64,000 nucleotides of DNA from contig NZ_CP060131.1 in NCBI RefSeq assembly GCF_014235185.1, positions 1,309,501-1,373,500 on the forward strand. The letters are read 5' to 3'. Position 1 is the first letter of the stretch, and each line of letters starts with the position of its first letter. The position numbers and the translations under genes are program-made. Source of the stretch: Pseudonocardia petroleophila (GTDB lineage Bacteria > Actinomycetota > Actinomycetes > Mycobacteriales > Pseudonocardiaceae). This document shows positions 63,869 through 64,000 of the stretch, one piece after another. The notes beneath the pieces are model-generated. The model was not told the origin of the DNA. It searched no databases and saw only the letters and a program-made list of their open reading frames with translations.

Positions 63869-64000
63869 TCACGACGCCTGGCTCAGCCCGTCCGCCACCT
63901 CGTCGACGAACCCCTCGGCCGCGGCGCGCAGCAGCCCGTGCGCCTCGAGGAAGACCTCGTGCGCGGCCCGGCCCGACCAGCCGGCCGGCAGCAGCTCCGG
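63869..64000 (-). CDS. PaaX-like transcriptional regulator, C-terminal end only
   Basis: The window ends inside this gene; 43 C-terminal residues are visible, beginning PELLPAGWSGRAAHEVFLEA and ending DEVADGLSQAS. LLPAGWSGRxAHEVFLEAHG matches the end of PaaX-family regulators, which sense aromatic acyl-CoA thioesters. That fits a salicylyl-CoA pathway directly downstream. The assignment rests on a short stretch. Confidence 0.6.
   Translation of the reverse strand, partial: PELLPAGWSGRAAHEVFLEAHGLLRAAAEGFVDEVADGLSQAS

Overview
This window is a stretch of chromosome from a very GC-rich actinobacterium. GTG starts are common, genes are packed with 4-base stop/start overlaps, and several features are typical of mycothiol-producing high-GC Gram-positives: a mycothiol-type maleylpyruvate isomerase, DUF397/XRE-DUF5753 pairs, a tRNA adenosine deaminase partner protein, and Ku with a small ligase. 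I favour a Pseudonocardia-like member of the Pseudonocardiales, but that assignment is an inference from gene content. No plasmid, phage or insertion-sequence genes and no CRISPR array were seen.

Layout. 1-8.3 kb: catalase divergent from an exporter, an endonuclease/phosphatase-family membrane protein, the asd-ask pair, an Ig-repeat protein and a small membrane protein. 8.1-10.1 kb: leuA behind a promoter, an 18-bp palindrome and a 12-residue leader peptide with three consecutive Leu codons. 10.8-16.4 kb: an operon of two Rieske fusion enzymes (one with the FMN/3Fe-4S domain of glutamate synthase, one with a ThDP enzyme), a CPA2-type antiporter, an ECF sigma factor and a zinc-finger anti-sigma factor. 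16.4-21.6 kb: a TPR-CHAT caspase-like protein back to back with a cytoplasmic subtilase, followed by a small acidic protein and a second ECF-type sigma factor. 21.7-28.0 kb: truncated haemoglobin and a five-gene oligopeptide ABC transporter. 28.1-32.0 kb: a lower-GC accessory patch with two copies of a module made of XRE regulator, DUF397 protein and divergent small membrane protein(s).

32-46 kb is mostly housekeeping: recR, ybaB, a CtpE-like P-type ATPase, dnaX, SRP RNA, two tRNA-Ser genes, a guanidine-III riboswitch with its SMR exporter, an amino-acid ABC transporter and tadA. 46-54 kb holds two amidohydrolases, prephenate dehydrogenase, a 22-bp tandem repeat, an NHEJ ligase/Ku pair, an LCP cell-wall ligase and a VOC protein.

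54.7-64.0 kb is a minus-strand operon that accounts for a complete route from salicylate to fumarate and pyruvate through CoA-activated intermediates and gentisate: aromatic-acid importer, gentisate dioxygenase, fumarylpyruvate hydrolase, salicylyl-CoA-type hydroxylase, NDP-forming acyl-CoA synthetase, salicylate-coded AMP ligase and mycothiol-dependent maleylpyruvate isomerase. The end of a PaaX-like regulator lies just upstream.

The least-explained parts are the CHAT/subtilase/sigma locus, the duplicated XRE-DUF397-small membrane protein module, and the Rieske fusion operon.
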